In this document: in pieces, positions 7,602 to 17,416 of the stretch
Numbering within the stretch: position 1 is the stretch's first letter
Layout of the letters: each line of letters begins with the position of its first letter
NCBI RefSeq assembly: GCF_009371985.2
Contig: NZ_VIKU02000003.1
Location: 372,001 to 436,000, forward strand
Source: Pelagihabitans pacificus
GTDB taxonomy: Bacteria > Bacteroidota > Bacteroidia > Flavobacteriales > Flavobacteriaceae
Length of the DNA: 64,000 nucleotides
Direction: 5' to 3'
Position numbers and translations under genes: made by a program
Notes under the pieces: generated by a model
Database searches by the model: none
Told to the model about the DNA's origin: nothing
Seen by the model: the letters and a program-made list of their open reading frames with translations, nothing else

Positions 7602-9203
7602 TTACAAGATATAATCCGTACTCACAAAATTCGAGAGCTTGGTCTCCAAGAGTTTTTCGATGGTCTCATTATTCAATTCATTGTCCTTAAAAGCGACAAA
7701 GGTTCGAATAGAAAACGAACGCAGGGCATCATGCACGCTCAGGGTCGCCTGGGCGGAGTCTTTTCTTCCCGTAAACGGATACACATCCGGGCCCCGTTGA
7801 CATGAACTGTTCAGATTTACCCTACAAACCAAGTTCACCAAGGTATCTATCAGGGGGGAAAGGGTATACACATCCTTTCCAAACAGACTCACCTGCTGCC
7901 CATAATTGCTTTCTGCCATATCATCCAAGGGTTCCTCGATATCCTCAAAAGAAAGTACGGGGATTACCGGACCGAACTGCTCTTCCTGATACACCCGCAT
8001 GTCTTTGGTGACAGGATACAGGACTGCCGGCCAGATATAATTATCAAAATGCTGTCCCCCTTTCTTGTTGATGATCTTCGCACCCTTTGCCAAAGCATCA
8101 TCGATCAATTCCTGGATATAGGCAGGTTTCCCGGATTCGGGCAGCGGGGTCAGTTTTACCCCATCGTCCCAAGGATTTCCGAATTTGAGTCCGTCGATGG
8201 CTTCCGCAAAGTTTTTAAGAAAGGTATCCTTCACCTCATTATGAACGTACACCACTTTTAGGGCCGTACAACGCTGTCCGTTAAAGGAGGTAGTCCCTGC
8301 CACTACCTCGTCGATGGTCAATTGCATTTCGGCGTCGGGCAGGATAATGGCCGGATTTTTTGCTTCCAAGCCCAGTACCAATCGCAATCGATTACTTTTA
8401 GGATGTTGGCTCTGCAGGGCATTCGCCGACTTACTATTCCCGATCAATGCGAGCGCATCTACCTTTCCGGTCTGCATAATGGGAGCGGCTACCGCCCTAC
8501 CCCTACCAAAAAGGATATTGATAACCCCTTTGGGAAAACTGTTCTGAAAGGCTTCCAGTAGTGGTGTAATCAACAAGACCCCGTGTTTGGCCGGTTTGAA
8601 AATCGCCGTATTCCCCATGATAATGGCGGGAATCAACAGGGCAAAGGTTTCGTTCAGGGGGTAGTTGTACGGCCCGAGGCACAACACGACGCCCAAGGGA
8701 CCCCTCTTAATATGGGCATACACCCCATCGTGTTTCTGGAACTTGGCCGAATTACGGTCTAGCTGCTTATAGTCCTCGATCGTATCATAAATGTATTCGA
8801 CGGTTCGGTCAAATTCCTTTTGGGAGTCGGGCAGCGATTTGCCGATTTCCCACATCAACAGTTTTACGATTTCATCGCGCTTGGTCTCCATTTGCCTCAC
8901 AAATTTCTCCATGCTTTCGATCCGGTCTTTCACGTGCATGGTAGGCCATACCCCTTTGCCTTTATCATAGGCTTTCAATGCGGCTTCCAAAGCGTCCTTC
9001 GCCTCGGGCTCCCCCATGTCGGGAATACTTCCCAAAAGGGTAGGTTGGTATTCTTCCCTGGAGGAAATGGTCGAATATACTTCCGTGGTCGCCCCTTCCC
9101 ATTCCCTTAATACTCCATCGACCAGATATTTCTTTTGGTGAATAAGTGTTTGTATTTGGAACTCCGGCGGAATAGCTGCTTTTATAGTGCTCATAGGTGT
9201 CAT
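7602..9203 (-). CDS. gapN: NADP-dependent glyceraldehyde-3-phosphate dehydrogenase (non-phosphorylating, GapN-type)
   Basis: A 533-residue member of the aldehyde dehydrogenase superfamily. The catalytic Cys312 is in [11 protein letters not shown] and the general base Glu280 in [16 protein letters not shown]. The cofactor loop [12 protein letters not shown] is present. The [10 protein letters not shown] form and overall sequence resemble GapN, which oxidises glyceraldehyde 3-phosphate directly to 3-phosphoglycerate with NADP+, making NADPH and bypassing the ATP-yielding step. A related aldehyde dehydrogenase with another substrate cannot be excluded. The gene stands downstream of the ilv operon terminator and so probably has its own promoter. 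A second in-frame ATG lies three codons downstream of the start chosen. Confidence 0.8.
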   Translation of the reverse strand: MTPMSTIKAAIPPEFQIQTLIHQKKYLVDGVLREWEGATTEVYSTISSREEYQPTLLGSIPDMGEPEAKDALEAALKAYDKGKGVWPTMHVKDRIESMEKFVRQMETKRDEIVKLLMWEIGKSLPDSQKEFDRTVEYIYDTIEDYKQLDRNSAKFQKHDGVYAHIKRGPLGVVLCLGPYNYPLNETFALLIPAIIMGNTAIFKPAKHGVLLITPLLEAFQNSFPKGVINILFGRGRAVAAPIMQTGKVDALALIGNSKSANALQSQHPKSNRLRLVLGLEAKNPAIILPDAEMQLTIDEVVAGTTSFNGQRCTALKVVYVHNEVKDTFLKNFAEAIDGLKFGNPWDDGVKLTPLPESGKPAYIQELIDDALAKGAKIINKKGGQHFDNYIWPAVLYPVTKDMRVYQEEQFGPVIPVLSFEDIEEPLDDMAESNYGQQVSLFGKDVYTLSPLIDTLVNLVCRVNLNSSCQRGPDVYPFTGRKDSAQATLSVHDALRSFSIRTFVAFKDNELNNETIEKLLETKLSNFVSTDYIL

Positions 9204-9226
9204 TTTAAGTTCTAACAGGAATTACT

Positions 9227-9253
9227 AAAAAATCCCCAAGTATTCGGGGATTT
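9227..9253 (-). terminator. Rho-independent terminator of the ilv operon
   Basis: On the minus strand AAATCCCC and GGGGATTT form an 8-base-pair stem with an 8-base loop and are followed by a run of six T. It lies 6 bases after the ilvC stop codon and upstream of the aldehyde dehydrogenase start, so it separates the two transcription units. Confidence 0.85.
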
Positions 9254-9258
9254 AGTCG

Positions 9259-10734
9259 TTATACAATGGGTTTCATTGCAGTCATCGATGCCCTCAGCCG
9301 TGCGCCTACGATTTCAACGGGATGCTCTCGTAAGGATTTGTTCACGGCGATGAGTTTTGCATTGTCCACTTGATTGCTTTTATCTCCCCCGTAGTGTGTA
9401 CCGATGACATCCGTATCGATTTTTTTCATAAAATCTGCCAACAAAGGCTTGCATGCATGGTCGAATAGGTAGCAACCATATTCGGCCGTGTCCGAGATGA
9501 CCCGATTCATTTCGAACAACTTCTTTCTCGCGATGGTATTTGCGATCAAGGGTGTTTCGTGCAAGGACTCGTAATAGGCCGACTCGGCAATGATGCCCGA
9601 CTCGGTCATCGATTCAAAGGCGAGCTCCACTCCTGCCCGTACCATGGCCACCATAAGCACCCCATTGTCGTAGAATGCCTGTTCCGGGATTTGATCGCTC
9701 CCCGCGGGGGTCTTTTCAAATGCGGTCTCCCCGGTCGCGGCACGCCAGGTCAACAGATTTTTATCGTCGTTGGCCCAATCTTCCATCATGGTTTTGGAGA
9801 AATGTCCGGTCATGATATCATCCATATGTTTATGAAATAACGGACGCATGATGTTTTTCATTTCTTCGGACAGCTCAAAGGCTTTTATTTTGGCAGGATT
9901 CGACAAACGGTCCATCATGTTGGTAATACCGCCATATTTCATCCCTTCGGTAATGGTTTCCCATCCGTATTGGATCAATTTGGAAGCATATCCCGGCTCG
10001 ATGCCTTTCTCGATCATTTTATCAAAACAGAGTATCGACCCTGTTTGAAGCAATCCACATAAGATGGTCTGTTCGCCCATAAGGTCGGACTTCACCTCCG
10101 CCACGAATGACGATTCCAACACCCCTGCACGATGGCCGCCCGTGGCGACCGCGTAGGCCTTCGCCTGTTCCAAGCCCTTCCCTTGGGGATCATTGGCCGG
10201 ATGCACGGCAATCAAGGTGGGAACCCCAAAGCCTCTTTTATATTCCTCGCGCACTTCCGAACCGGGGCATTTGGGGGCACACATGATTACCGTCAAGTCC
10301 TCACGGATCTGCATGCCTTCCTCGACGATATTAAAGCCGTGCGAATAGGAAAGGGTCGCCCCCTGTTTCATCATGGGCATCACGGCATTGACAACGCTTG
10401 TATGTTGTTTATCGGGGGTCAGGTTAATGACCACATCGGCGGAAGGTACCAACTCCTCATAGGTGCCCACGGTAAAACCATTCTCCGTGGCGTTGATATA
10501 CGATTGTCGCTTCTCTTTGATAGCCGCTTCCCGAAGGGTATAAGAGATGTCCAGTCCCGAGTCGCGCATGTTCAGCCCTTGGTTCAAGCCTTGCGCCCCA
10601 CAGCCTACGATGACTATTTTTTTTCCTTTTAATGCGGACACCCCATCGGAGAATTCGCTCGATTCCATAAATCTACATTTTCCCAATTGGGCCAATTGAT
10701 CGCGTAAGGATAAGGTATTGAAGTAATTTGCCAT
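9259..10734 (-). CDS. ilvC: Ketol-acid reductoisomerase, class II
   Basis: Converts 2-acetolactate and 2-aceto-2-hydroxybutyrate into the dihydroxy acids of the valine/leucine and isoleucine pathways using NADPH and Mg2+. At 491 residues it is the long class II form with a duplicated knotted C-terminal domain, as in E. coli. The N-terminus [19 protein letters not shown] is very like the enterobacterial enzyme and fixes the start at the ATG at 10734; the in-frame TTG two codons upstream is unlikely. The Rossmann site is [19 protein letters not shown] (residues about 42-60). It is the last gene of the ilv operon and is followed by a strong terminator. Confidence 0.97.
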   Translation of the reverse strand: MANYFNTLSLRDQLAQLGKCRFMESSEFSDGVSALKGKKIVIVGCGAQGLNQGLNMRDSGLDISYTLREAAIKEKRQSYINATENGFTVGTYEELVPSADVVINLTPDKQHTSVVNAVMPMMKQGATLSYSHGFNIVEEGMQIREDLTVIMCAPKCPGSEVREEYKRGFGVPTLIAVHPANDPQGKGLEQAKAYAVATGGHRAGVLESSFVAEVKSDLMGEQTILCGLLQTGSILCFDKMIEKGIEPGYASKLIQYGWETITEGMKYGGITNMMDRLSNPAKIKAFELSEEMKNIMRPLFHKHMDDIMTGHFSKTMMEDWANDDKNLLTWRAATGETAFEKTPAGSDQIPEQAFYDNGVLMVAMVRAGVELAFESMTESGIIAESAYYESLHETPLIANTIARKKLFEMNRVISDTAEYGCYLFDHACKPLLADFMKKIDTDVIGTHYGGDKSNQVDNAKLIAVNKSLREHPVEIVGARLRASMTAMKPIV

Positions 10735-10795
10735 GCTCAATGCTCTTTTTTATGCTTTTCCGCCCAGGCGGAAATCTATTAATTAATCGGTTATT

Positions 10796-11326
10796 TTATT
10801 CGTGTTCCTGAAATTCGTTCAACAAGGCCGAAATCTGCATTTCGTCCTTGGTGACCGAGATACGGCCCGATCGTACGAATTGCATGATCCCAAAAGGCTT
10901 CAATTGTTCGTACATTTCATCGATTTCATGTCTTCTACCCGTTTTGGCGAGTACGAAAAACTCTCTCGCTACGGTCACTATCTGTGAATTGTTCTCTTTA
11001 ATAATATTCTGAATCTGACGTTCATCGAACAGGAGATGCGAGGCAATCTTGAACAAAGCGGATTCTTGATAGATGGTTTCTTCATCGGTGTGATAGAAAG
11101 CCTTGATAACTTCGATCTGCTTCTCGATTTGGCCTACAATATTATGCACCCACTTTTCGGTGGTGTTTACCACGATGGTAAATTTTGAAACCTCATCAAT
11201 CTCTGATTTGGAGACATTTAAGCTCTCAATATTAATGTGTCGCTTAAGAAATATCCCAGATATCCTGTTCAGTAACCCCACGTTGTTTTCGGAATAGACC
11301 GAAATTGTAAACCATTGTTTTTTCAT
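10796..11326 (-). CDS. ilvN: Acetolactate synthase small (regulatory) subunit
   Basis: A 176-residue regulatory subunit that stimulates the IlvB catalytic subunit and gives feedback control by valine. Two ACT-type domains are visible: the first begins with FTISVYSENNVGLLNRISGIF (residues 6-26) and the second spans about residues 85-165 (VTVAREFFVLAKTGRRHEID, then FGIMQFVRSGRISV). Length matches the usual small subunit. It is separated from the catalytic subunit gene by two methyltransferase genes, which is unusual, and lies 61 bases upstream of ilvC. Confidence 0.95.
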   Translation of the reverse strand: MKKQWFTISVYSENNVGLLNRISGIFLKRHINIESLNVSKSEIDEVSKFTIVVNTTEKWVHNIVGQIEKQIEVIKAFYHTDEETIYQESALFKIASHLLFDERQIQNIIKENNSQIVTVAREFFVLAKTGRRHEIDEMYEQLKPFGIMQFVRSGRISVTKDEMQISALLNEFQEHE

Positions 11327-11336
11327 CTTCTTTAAA

Positions 11337-11358
11337 ATCCCTCTTTAAGGTGAGGGAT
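11337..11358. repeat. REP-like hairpin at the methyltransferase/ilvN junction
   Basis: ATCCCTC (11337-11343) and GAGGGAT (11352-11358) form a perfect 7-base-pair stem just upstream of the ilvN start. On the minus strand the right part reads AGAGGGATTTTAAAG, ending close to the ilvN ATG. A similar AGAGGGATTTAAG motif precedes the O-methyltransferase ATG at 12753, the other border of the inserted pair. Confidence 0.5.
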
Positions 11359-11378
11359 GTTAATTTTAGTACCTCTTG

Positions 11379-12152
11379 TTATTTTTCCCTTACTGCTATA
11401 ATTCGAATTCTTTTGTAATCGGCATACCAACTGCCATTTCTGAACAAATCCCTTCCCAAGTTTTGCTGCACCCCTTGTTTTATCTCCTCTACGTGTTCTT
11501 CGGTTACCCCGGTAAAAAATGGCTTGGCAAACATGTCCAACCAATCGATTATTCCGTTCTGCTTATCGTCCAATTCGGTCGGACGGTCGTACCATCGTGC
11601 AAATGTCACCCTGAAACCCACTGCTTCCAAAACGGATGAATAGTCCCCGATCGAAGGAAAATACCATAGTTTTAAGCGGGCTTGTTTTCTATAGCCCCTT
11701 GTTTTCAAGGCATCTCGTAGCGCATCGGTGATGGCCTTAACATTATCCTTACCGCCAAATTCAGCCACTAGCCTACCTCCTTTTTTCAAATTTCCGAACA
11801 TACATTGAACGGCCTTCCTATAGTCGGTCACCCAATGCAGGGTAGCATTGGAAAAAATGGCATCAAAAGGTGTCTTAAACAAAAAGTCGGCTGCATCGCC
11901 CACTCGAAAATCACAGTGTGGAAACGATGACCTTGCTTTTTGGATCATCCCAAGTGATGCATCCATGCCGATTACCTCGCCGGCCCGTTTCCTGATTTCT
12001 TCCGTCAAGACCCCTGAACCACAGCCCACATCCAAAATTCGTTCATCCATTTGCGGATCAAGCAGTTCAATGAGACTGGAACCATAGTGGTAGACGAACG
12101 AATGTTTATCGTCGTACAGACCGCTGTCCCATGTATTGACTATTTGTGGCAT
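11379..12152 (-). CDS. Class I SAM-dependent methyltransferase
   Basis: A 257-residue Rossmann-fold methyltransferase of the type often annotated as trans-aconitate methyltransferase-like. The SAM motif I is RILDVGCGSGVLTEEI (about residues 38-53), followed by the acidic residue in VIGMDAS, motif II-like FRVGDAADFLF and FDAIFSNATLHWV. The C-terminal part (about 185-257) carries an alpha-helical cap (IIDWLDMFAKPFF). Its substrate is unknown. The gene lies inside the ilv operon between the O-methyltransferase-like gene and ilvN in the same direction, but nothing links it to branched-chain amino acid synthesis. Confidence 0.8.
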   Translation of the reverse strand: MPQIVNTWDSGLYDDKHSFVYHYGSSLIELLDPQMDERILDVGCGSGVLTEEIRKRAGEVIGMDASLGMIQKARSSFPHCDFRVGDAADFLFKTPFDAIFSNATLHWVTDYRKAVQCMFGNLKKGGRLVAEFGGKDNVKAITDALRDALKTRGYRKQARLKLWYFPSIGDYSSVLEAVGFRVTFARWYDRPTELDDKQNGIIDWLDMFAKPFFTGVTEEHVEEIKQGVQQNLGRDLFRNGSWYADYKRIRIIAVREK

Positions 12153-12171
12153 ATCAGCGCCCTAGTTTCGT

Positions 12172-12753
12172 TTATTTATTTCTTACTGCAATAACCAACC
12201 CTGTAGACCAATTCAATTTGGTCAGGGTAAAATCGTCCCGGTTTTCCAAATAGTGTATCAAACCATCCACATTTGTCTGGTGCCCATCGGGCCAGTTGGG
12301 CTGGGCGTTCATATCATCGATTATATAGAATCCGCCTACTTTCACCAAATCGAGTACTTCTTTGATCTGGCTATACTTCCCTGGCCAGGCGTCGGCAAAA
12401 ATCAAATCAAAGGAATCGTCATCGTATTGCTCGATCCAATCGTCTCCGTCGGCACAAATAATTTCTACGCGCCCATCACTGCCAAAATACTGTTTCGCGA
12501 TGCCCGTAAGCTTGGGATCGTTGTCAATGGTTATCAACTTTGAGTCATTGTCCATTCCATCGACCATCCAAGACAAACTTAGACCTATACCGGTTCCCAG
12601 TTCCAAAACACGGGCCTTGGGTTTGGAGGCAACCAAGGTCCTCAATAAGGTACCAATATAGAGATCGGAAGGCATCGTAAAACCGATCTCCTTTGATTTT
12701 TTCTCTATTTCCGGATGGATCCCGGGTCTGTCCAAAATATTTGAATCGTTCAT
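12172..12753 (-). CDS. O-methyltransferase-like SAM-dependent methyltransferase
   Basis: A class I methyltransferase of the small O-methyltransferase (catechol/caffeoyl-CoA-like) group. Motif I is KARVLELGTGIGLSLSWMV, followed by KLITIDNDPKL and the acidic FDLIFADAWPGKYSQ. I prefer the ATG at 12753 (193 residues) because the sequence just upstream is a REP-like AGAGGGATTTAAG motif and the longer frame would add a low-complexity SSSSS segment. An alternative ATG at 12798 overlaps the ilvB stop (TAATG) and could be translationally coupled. The substrate is unknown. It is co-oriented with ilv genes and 19 bases upstream of a second methyltransferase. Confidence 0.75.
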   Translation of the reverse strand: MNDSNILDRPGIHPEIEKKSKEIGFTMPSDLYIGTLLRTLVASKPKARVLELGTGIGLSLSWMVDGMDNDSKLITIDNDPKLTGIAKQYFGSDGRVEIICADGDDWIEQYDDDSFDLIFADAWPGKYSQIKEVLDLVKVGGFYIIDDMNAQPNWPDGHQTNVDGLIHYLENRDDFTLTKLNWSTGLVIAVRNK

Positions 12754-12797
12754 GATTTTGCCCCTTAAATCCCTCTCGCTAGAAGAGGAACTATCCA
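12754..12797. repeat. REP-like motif at the ilvB/O-methyltransferase junction
   Basis: Contains CCTCT and AGAGG arms (about 12772-12787) and, on the minus strand, AGAGGGATTTAAG immediately before the ATG at 12753. This closely resembles the motif before ilvN, suggesting that both borders of the methyltransferase insert carry a degenerate copy of one short palindromic repeat. If the gene starts at 12798 this stretch is translated. Confidence 0.4.
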
Positions 12798-14531
12798 TTA
12801 TTTTAATCGGATATCCGAAACCGAAGCGCCCGAAGGAATCATCGGAAACACATTATCCTCCTTTTCTACTTTTACTTCCAAGAAATAGGGTTTATCCGAA
12901 GCGATCATCTCTTGTATGGTGGCCTTTAGGTCTTTACGTTCACTTACCCTCTTTGCCTCGATGTGGTATCCCTCCGCGATTTTCACAAAGTCGGGATTCA
13001 CCATGACCGTAGCGGCATAGCGACTTTCAAAGAACAGTTCCTGCCATTGGCGTACCATGCCCAAATGATCGTTGTTCAACACCACGATCTTCACGGGAAT
13101 CTGGTGTTGAAAAATAACCCCTAGTTCCTGAATGGTCATCTGGTAGCCCCCATCCCCAATGATTGCCACTACTTCCCTGTCCATGGCCCCCATCTTGGCA
13201 CCAATGGCCGCAGGAAGTGCAAAACCCATGGTTCCGAGTCCACCCGAGGTAATATTACTTTTTGATTCCTTGAACTTGGCATACCGACAAGCGATCATCT
13301 GGTGTTGTCCCACATCGGTTACAATAACCGCATTGTTCTTGGAAGCAAGGTTGATTTCCTCAATGACCTCCCCCATGGTCAGGCCTTTCTTGGTCGGATG
13401 GATATCATGCTCTATAACCTCATCGAATTCTATTTGATATTTCTCCTTAAACACATTATGCCAGGATTCGTGTTTGTTCTCATTGATCAAAGGCAATAAC
13501 AGTTCCAGGGTTTTTTTGGAATCGCCCAATACGGCGATGTGCGCCTTCACATTTTTATTCACCTCTGCGGGATCAATTTCAAAATGAATGACTTTTGCCT
13601 GCTTCGCGTAGGTTTCCAGGTTTCCTGTCACCCGGTCATCGAAACGCATCCCGATGGCCACGAGCACATCACATTCATTGGTTAATATATTAGGGCCGTA
13701 GTTTCCGTGCATTCCCACCATACCCACATTCAAGGGATGGTCGGTGCTTAAGGCGGAGGCTCCTAAAATGGTCCATGCCGCTGGAATGCCCGCTTTTTCG
13801 ACCAATGCCTTTAATTGCTCTTCGGCCTTTCCTAAAATGACCCCTTGGCCCCAAACGATATAGGGTTTTTTGGCCTTATTGATCAATTCGGCCGCAGCTT
13901 CGATCGCCTTGATGTCCGGTTTTGGGGCTGCATTGTAACTACGCACGCCCTTGCAAGGCTCATAGGAGAATTCGAATTCCTCAAACTGGGCATTTTTAGT
14001 GATGTCGATCAAAACCGGTCCAGGTCTTCCCGACTTTGCAATATAAAAGGCCTTCGCCATCACTTCAGGAATCTCCGCGGCCTTGGTAATCTGATGGTTC
14101 CATTTGGTGACGGGAGTAGATATACCGATGATGTCGGTCTCCTGAAAGGCATCCGATCCCAGCAAATGTCGGGGCACCTGACCTGTGATGCAGACAATCG
14201 GGGTCGAATCGATTTGGGCGTCGGCAAGTCCGGTCACTAAATTTGTTGCCCCGGGTCCCGAGGTGGCCATTGCGACCCCGACTTTTCCCGTAACCCTTGC
14301 ATACCCTTGGGCCGCGTGTGTCGCCCCTTGCTCATGACGGGTCAGGATATGGGTCAAGCGATCCTGAAACTTGTACAATTCATCGTATACCGGCATGATG
14401 GCACCTCCCGGATAGCCATATAGCAAATCAACGCCTTCGGCCAACAAACAATGGATGATCGCTTCGGCCCCGCTGATTTTTATCGTTGCGGCTTTTTCCC
14501 GGGTTTTCTTTTTTTCCTTTACTGTTTCCAT
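12798..14531 (-). CDS. ilvB: Acetolactate synthase large (catalytic) subunit
   Basis: Thiamine-diphosphate enzyme that condenses pyruvate with pyruvate or 2-oxobutyrate, the first common step of valine, leucine and isoleucine synthesis. About 577 residues, normal for the family. The N-terminal ThDP domain has YGYPGGAIMPVYDELY and the conserved Glu in RHEQGATHAAQGYAR; the C-terminal domain has the cofactor motif GDGGYQMTIQEL ending in VVLNN. The start is set at the ATG at 14531, since the frame upstream has only a TTG at 14543. It works with IlvN, encoded two genes further on. Its stop overlaps a possible ATG of the next gene (TAATG). Confidence 0.96.
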   Translation of the reverse strand: METVKEKKKTREKAATIKISGAEAIIHCLLAEGVDLLYGYPGGAIMPVYDELYKFQDRLTHILTRHEQGATHAAQGYARVTGKVGVAMATSGPGATNLVTGLADAQIDSTPIVCITGQVPRHLLGSDAFQETDIIGISTPVTKWNHQITKAAEIPEVMAKAFYIAKSGRPGPVLIDITKNAQFEEFEFSYEPCKGVRSYNAAPKPDIKAIEAAAELINKAKKPYIVWGQGVILGKAEEQLKALVEKAGIPAAWTILGASALSTDHPLNVGMVGMHGNYGPNILTNECDVLVAIGMRFDDRVTGNLETYAKQAKVIHFEIDPAEVNKNVKAHIAVLGDSKKTLELLLPLINENKHESWHNVFKEKYQIEFDEVIEHDIHPTKKGLTMGEVIEEINLASKNNAVIVTDVGQHQMIACRYAKFKESKSNITSGGLGTMGFALPAAIGAKMGAMDREVVAIIGDGGYQMTIQELGVIFQHQIPVKIVVLNNDHLGMVRQWQELFFESRYAATVMVNPDFVKIAEGYHIEAKRVSERKDLKATIQEMIASDKPYFLEVKVEKEDNVFPMIPSGASVSDIRLK

Positions 14532-14651
14532 TTTTAAGCTCAAATTCTAGTACCAAGTGGAAACACAAATAGTTGCCACTTTCAATTTTTATTCGAACAC
14601 CGATTTCTTAAAAAACAATGGTGTTTTGTATCCCTTGTATATTCTGGGAAC

Positions 14652-14672
14652 ATCCCTCGACAAGCTCGGGAT
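14652..14672. repeat. Short palindromic intergenic repeat between ilvD and ilvB
   Basis: ATCCCTCGACAAGCTCGGGAT forms a stem with one bulge around a CAAG-type loop, and flanking GGAA and TTCC extend it. On the minus strand it follows the ilvD stop but is not followed by a T run, so it is more like a REP-type element or mRNA-stabilising hairpin than a terminator. Confidence 0.5.
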
Positions 14673-14688
14673 TCCGTTTTTTATCCGT

Positions 14689-16371
14689 TCAGTCCCCTAG
14701 TTCATCCGTGACGCAGCCCTGGGAGGCCGAGGACACTGTTTTTGCATATTTGTAAAGGCTGCCCCTCTTTACCTTCAAGGGAGGTTGCACCCAATTGGCC
14801 TTCCTTTCGGCCAATTCCTTATCGGTTAAATCGACCGAAATACTATTTTTCTCGGCATCGATGGTAATGATGTCCCCGTTCTTCAACAAACCTATCGTTC
14901 CTCCTTCCTGTGCCTCGGGACACACATGACCCACCACGAAACCGTGTGTACCCCCGGAAAACCTTCCATCGGTAATGAGTGCGACATCCTTCCCTAGCCC
15001 AGCGCCCATAATAGCGGCGGTAGGTTTTAACATTTCCGGCATTCCAGGGCCTCCTTTGGGGCCCTCGTAACGAATGACTACTACATCGCCTTTTTCCACC
15101 TCTCCCCGCCCGATACCGGCATTGGCCAGGAACTCATCGTCATATACTTTTGCAGGACCCGTGAAATGAAGTCCTTCTTTCCCGGTGATTTTTGCCACCG
15201 CGCCGTGCGTGGCCAAGTTGCCGTATAAAATACGAAGGTGTCCGGTTTCCTTAATAGGATTCTTCAAACCGTGCACGACTTGCTGTCCTTCCTTCAATCC
15301 CGGCAGTGCTGCCAAGTTTTCGGCAACGGTTTTTCCGGTGACGGTCAAACAATCCCCATGCAACAAGCCATTTTCCAACATGAATTTCATTACCGCGGGC
15401 GTTCCCCCTACGCGATGCAAATCTTCCATCAGGTATTTTCCGCTGGGTTTCAAATCCGCTAAAAACGGTGTGTTATCGCTTATTTTCTGAAAATCATCGA
15501 TGGTGAAATCGACCTTCGCCGCCTTGGCAATCGCCAGGAAATGCAGCACCGCATTCGTTGAGCCCCCCAAGAGCGTCAAGAGCCGAATAGCGTTTTCAAA
15601 CGATTTTCTTGTTATAATGTCGCTGGGCTTAATATCATTTAACAGTAAGTGCTTTAAGGCCCTTCCCGAATTGATGGCATCGCTCTGTTTTTCCTTGCCA
15701 ATGGCCGGGTTGGAAGAATTATAGGGCATGGCCATCCCCAAGGCTTCGATAGCGGATGCCATGGTATTGGCCGTGTACATACCGCCACAAGCGCCGGCAC
15801 CGGGACATGCATTTTGGATTACCCCTTTATAGTCATCCTCCGACATAGTACCGGCCACTTTTTCCCCCCATGCCTCGAAGGCGGAAACGATGTCCAGCTT
15901 TTTATCCTTAAAACACCCCGAGGCGATGGTCCCTCCATATACCAAGACCGAAGGTCGGTCGAGGCGGATCATAGCCAACAAGGCACCGGGCATATTCTTA
16001 TCACATCCCACAACGGTTACCAATCCGTCATAGTTCATGGCCTGTACCACGGTCTCCATGGAGTCCGCTATAATGTCCCTGGAAGGCAGCGAATACCGCA
16101 TACCGTAGGTACCCATCGAAATACCGTCACTTACCCCTATGGTGTTGAAGATAAGACCTACCGCGCCCGCCTCGTTGACCCCTTTCTTCACCTCTTTGGC
16201 CAAATCGTTCAGGTGCATGTTGCACGGATTGCCTTCATACCCAGTGCTACCTATCCCGATCAAAGGTTTCGCCAAATCATCCTCAGTGAGGCCAATGGCA
16301 TATAACATCGCTTGAGCGGCAGGTTGTGTCGGGTCTTGGGTGACGTTCTTACTGTATTTCTTCAATTCCAT
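14689..16371 (-). CDS. ilvD: Dihydroxy-acid dehydratase
   Basis: Iron-sulfur enzyme that dehydrates 2,3-dihydroxy-isovalerate and 2,3-dihydroxy-3-methylvalerate to the 2-oxo acids that precede valine/leucine and isoleucine. 560 residues, the usual length. Cluster cysteines are seen in [15 protein letters not shown] and in [21 protein letters not shown]; the C-terminal half has the family signature [24 protein letters not shown]. First gene of the ilv operon, read toward ilvB, with 157 bases between them. The region upstream (16372-16687) is shared with the divergent nitroreductase gene. Confidence 0.97.
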   Translation of the reverse strand: MELKKYSKNVTQDPTQPAAQAMLYAIGLTEDDLAKPLIGIGSTGYEGNPCNMHLNDLAKEVKKGVNEAGAVGLIFNTIGVSDGISMGTYGMRYSLPSRDIIADSMETVVQAMNYDGLVTVVGCDKNMPGALLAMIRLDRPSVLVYGGTIASGCFKDKKLDIVSAFEAWGEKVAGTMSEDDYKGVIQNACPGAGACGGMYTANTMASAIEALGMAMPYNSSNPAIGKEKQSDAINSGRALKHLLLNDIKPSDIITRKSFENAIRLLTLLGGSTNAVLHFLAIAKAAKVDFTIDDFQKISDNTPFLADLKPSGKYLMEDLHRVGGTPAVMKFMLENGLLHGDCLTVTGKTVAENLAALPGLKEGQQVVHGLKNPIKETGHLRILYGNLATHGAVAKITGKEGLHFTGPAKVYDDEFLANAGIGRGEVEKGDVVVIRYEGPKGGPGMPEMLKPTAAIMGAGLGKDVALITDGRFSGGTHGFVVGHVCPEAQEGGTIGLLKNGDIITIDAEKNSISVDLTDKELAERKANWVQPPLKVKRGSLYKYAKTVSSASQGCVTDELGD

Positions 16372-16408
16372 TCAAGAGGTTCTTGCTTTGTTCCTTTGGT
16401 TCTACTAT

Positions 16409-16416
16409 CAAATATA
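16409..16416 (-). promoter_or_regulatory. Possible -7 element of the ilvD promoter
   Basis: On the minus strand TATATTTG at 16416-16409 fits the Bacteroidetes -7 consensus TAnnTTTG, 38 bases upstream of the ilvD ATG. No clear -33 TTTG box at the right distance is visible, so this is weak. The whole 316-base divergent region (16372-16687) is AT-rich; I looked for a leader peptide rich in Ile, Val or Leu codons upstream of ilvD and did not find one. Confidence 0.25.
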
Positions 16417-16687
16417 TCGGGTTTTGAAAGCTTGTTTATCCCATATACGTAGGATAGTATAAATTCAATTGCACATAAATCAATTTAATGAATTGTTTAT
16501 CAGTCAGTTAAATACATTTTATTATCATATTCAATGGTTTTCAAATCAAGGAATGCCATTGCATTTTCGTGAATATCGTTCTGTTGGGCCCGTTACACGA
16601 CAGTGTCGTTGGTTGCCTATTGGATACATTCGCGAAATATTTGGTTAGTTTTACTTTTTGAAGACATTTTTTGGCTAAACGATATCA

Positions 16688-17416
16688 ATGGAAAAAACCG
16701 TCACCGAAGCCATCCGATACCGCCGTTCAGTACGGGTGTTCAAGAGCGATATTGAAATAGCGGACGAAAAAGTAAGGCAATGTATTGAAAATGCGGTACT
16801 GGCCCCTACCAGTAGTAACCTTCAACTATGGGAGTTTTATCATATTACCGATGCCGATACCCTAAAAAAAATGACAGAAGCCTGTTTGGGTCAAAATGCG
16901 GCCAAAACCGCTAAGCAACTTGTGGTTATTGTATCCAGAAAGGATTTATGGCGGAGACGGGCAAAGGCGAATATCGAATTTATAAAGGAAAGTATCGGCC
17001 CCAAACAAAAATCGGAATATACGAGAAGGGAAAAGTTTGCCTTGGCCTATTACCAAAAAGTCATTCCATCCATCTATTTTGATTTTTTGGGTATCCTTGG
17101 ATGGCTTCGTTTCCTCGTTTTTCACTTCATCGGCCTCTTTCGTCCTATCTATAAACAGGTGCGCTTATCGGATATGCGAATCGTAGCCCATAAAAGCGCG
17201 GGGTTGGCGGCACAGAACTTTATGTTGGGTATGGCCGCTATCGGATATGATACCTGTCCCATGGAAGGCAGTGATACCGGAAGAATCAAAAAAATTCTAC
17301 ATCTTCCTCGGGGCGCGGAGATTACCATGGTGATCGGTTGCGGCGTACGCGATGAAGACGGTATATACGGGAGTCGCTTTCGGGTGCCTTTTGAGACCGT
17401 GTACAGGAAAATCTAA
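16688..17416 (+). CDS. Nitroreductase family protein
   Basis: A 242-residue flavoprotein of the FMN-dependent nitroreductase fold. The N-terminus has the typical YRRSVRVFKSD and VLAPTSSNLQLWEFY signature, and the C-terminal half has AHKSAGLAAQNFMLGMAAIGYDTCPMEG followed by EITMVIGCGVRDEDG, as in other family members. An insertion at about residues 100-165, including a hydrophobic FDFLGILGWLRFLVFHFIGLF, makes it longer than minimal nitroreductases and may bring it near the membrane. The physiological substrate is unknown. It is divergent from ilvD and its last 4 bases overlap the end of the convergent pxpC gene. Confidence 0.85.
   Translation: MEKTVTEAIRYRRSVRVFKSDIEIADEKVRQCIENAVLAPTSSNLQLWEFYHITDADTLKKMTEACLGQNAAKTAKQLVVIVSRKDLWRRRAKANIEFIKESIGPKQKSEYTRREKFALAYYQKVIPSIYFDFLGILGWLRFLVFHFIGLFRPIYKQVRLSDMRIVAHKSAGLAAQNFMLGMAAIGYDTCPMEGSDTGRIKKILHLPRGAEITMVIGCGVRDEDGIYGSRFRVPFETVYRKI

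Noticed and set aside
7378-7690. Two overlapping plus-strand frames near the end of the aldehyde dehydrogenase gene
   Set aside because: They are antisense to a well supported gene or in its 3' flank and show no recognisable features.
10132-10632. 166-codon plus-strand frame across ilvC
   Set aside because: Lies wholly within ilvC on the other strand; codon composition is that of an antisense shadow.
15814-16305. 163-codon plus-strand frame across ilvD
   Set aside because: Antisense to ilvD, whose family motifs are clear throughout.
16372-16687. Leader peptide for the ilv operon
   Set aside because: I read both frames upstream of ilvD for Ile, Val or Leu codon runs and found none, nor a T-tailed hairpin.
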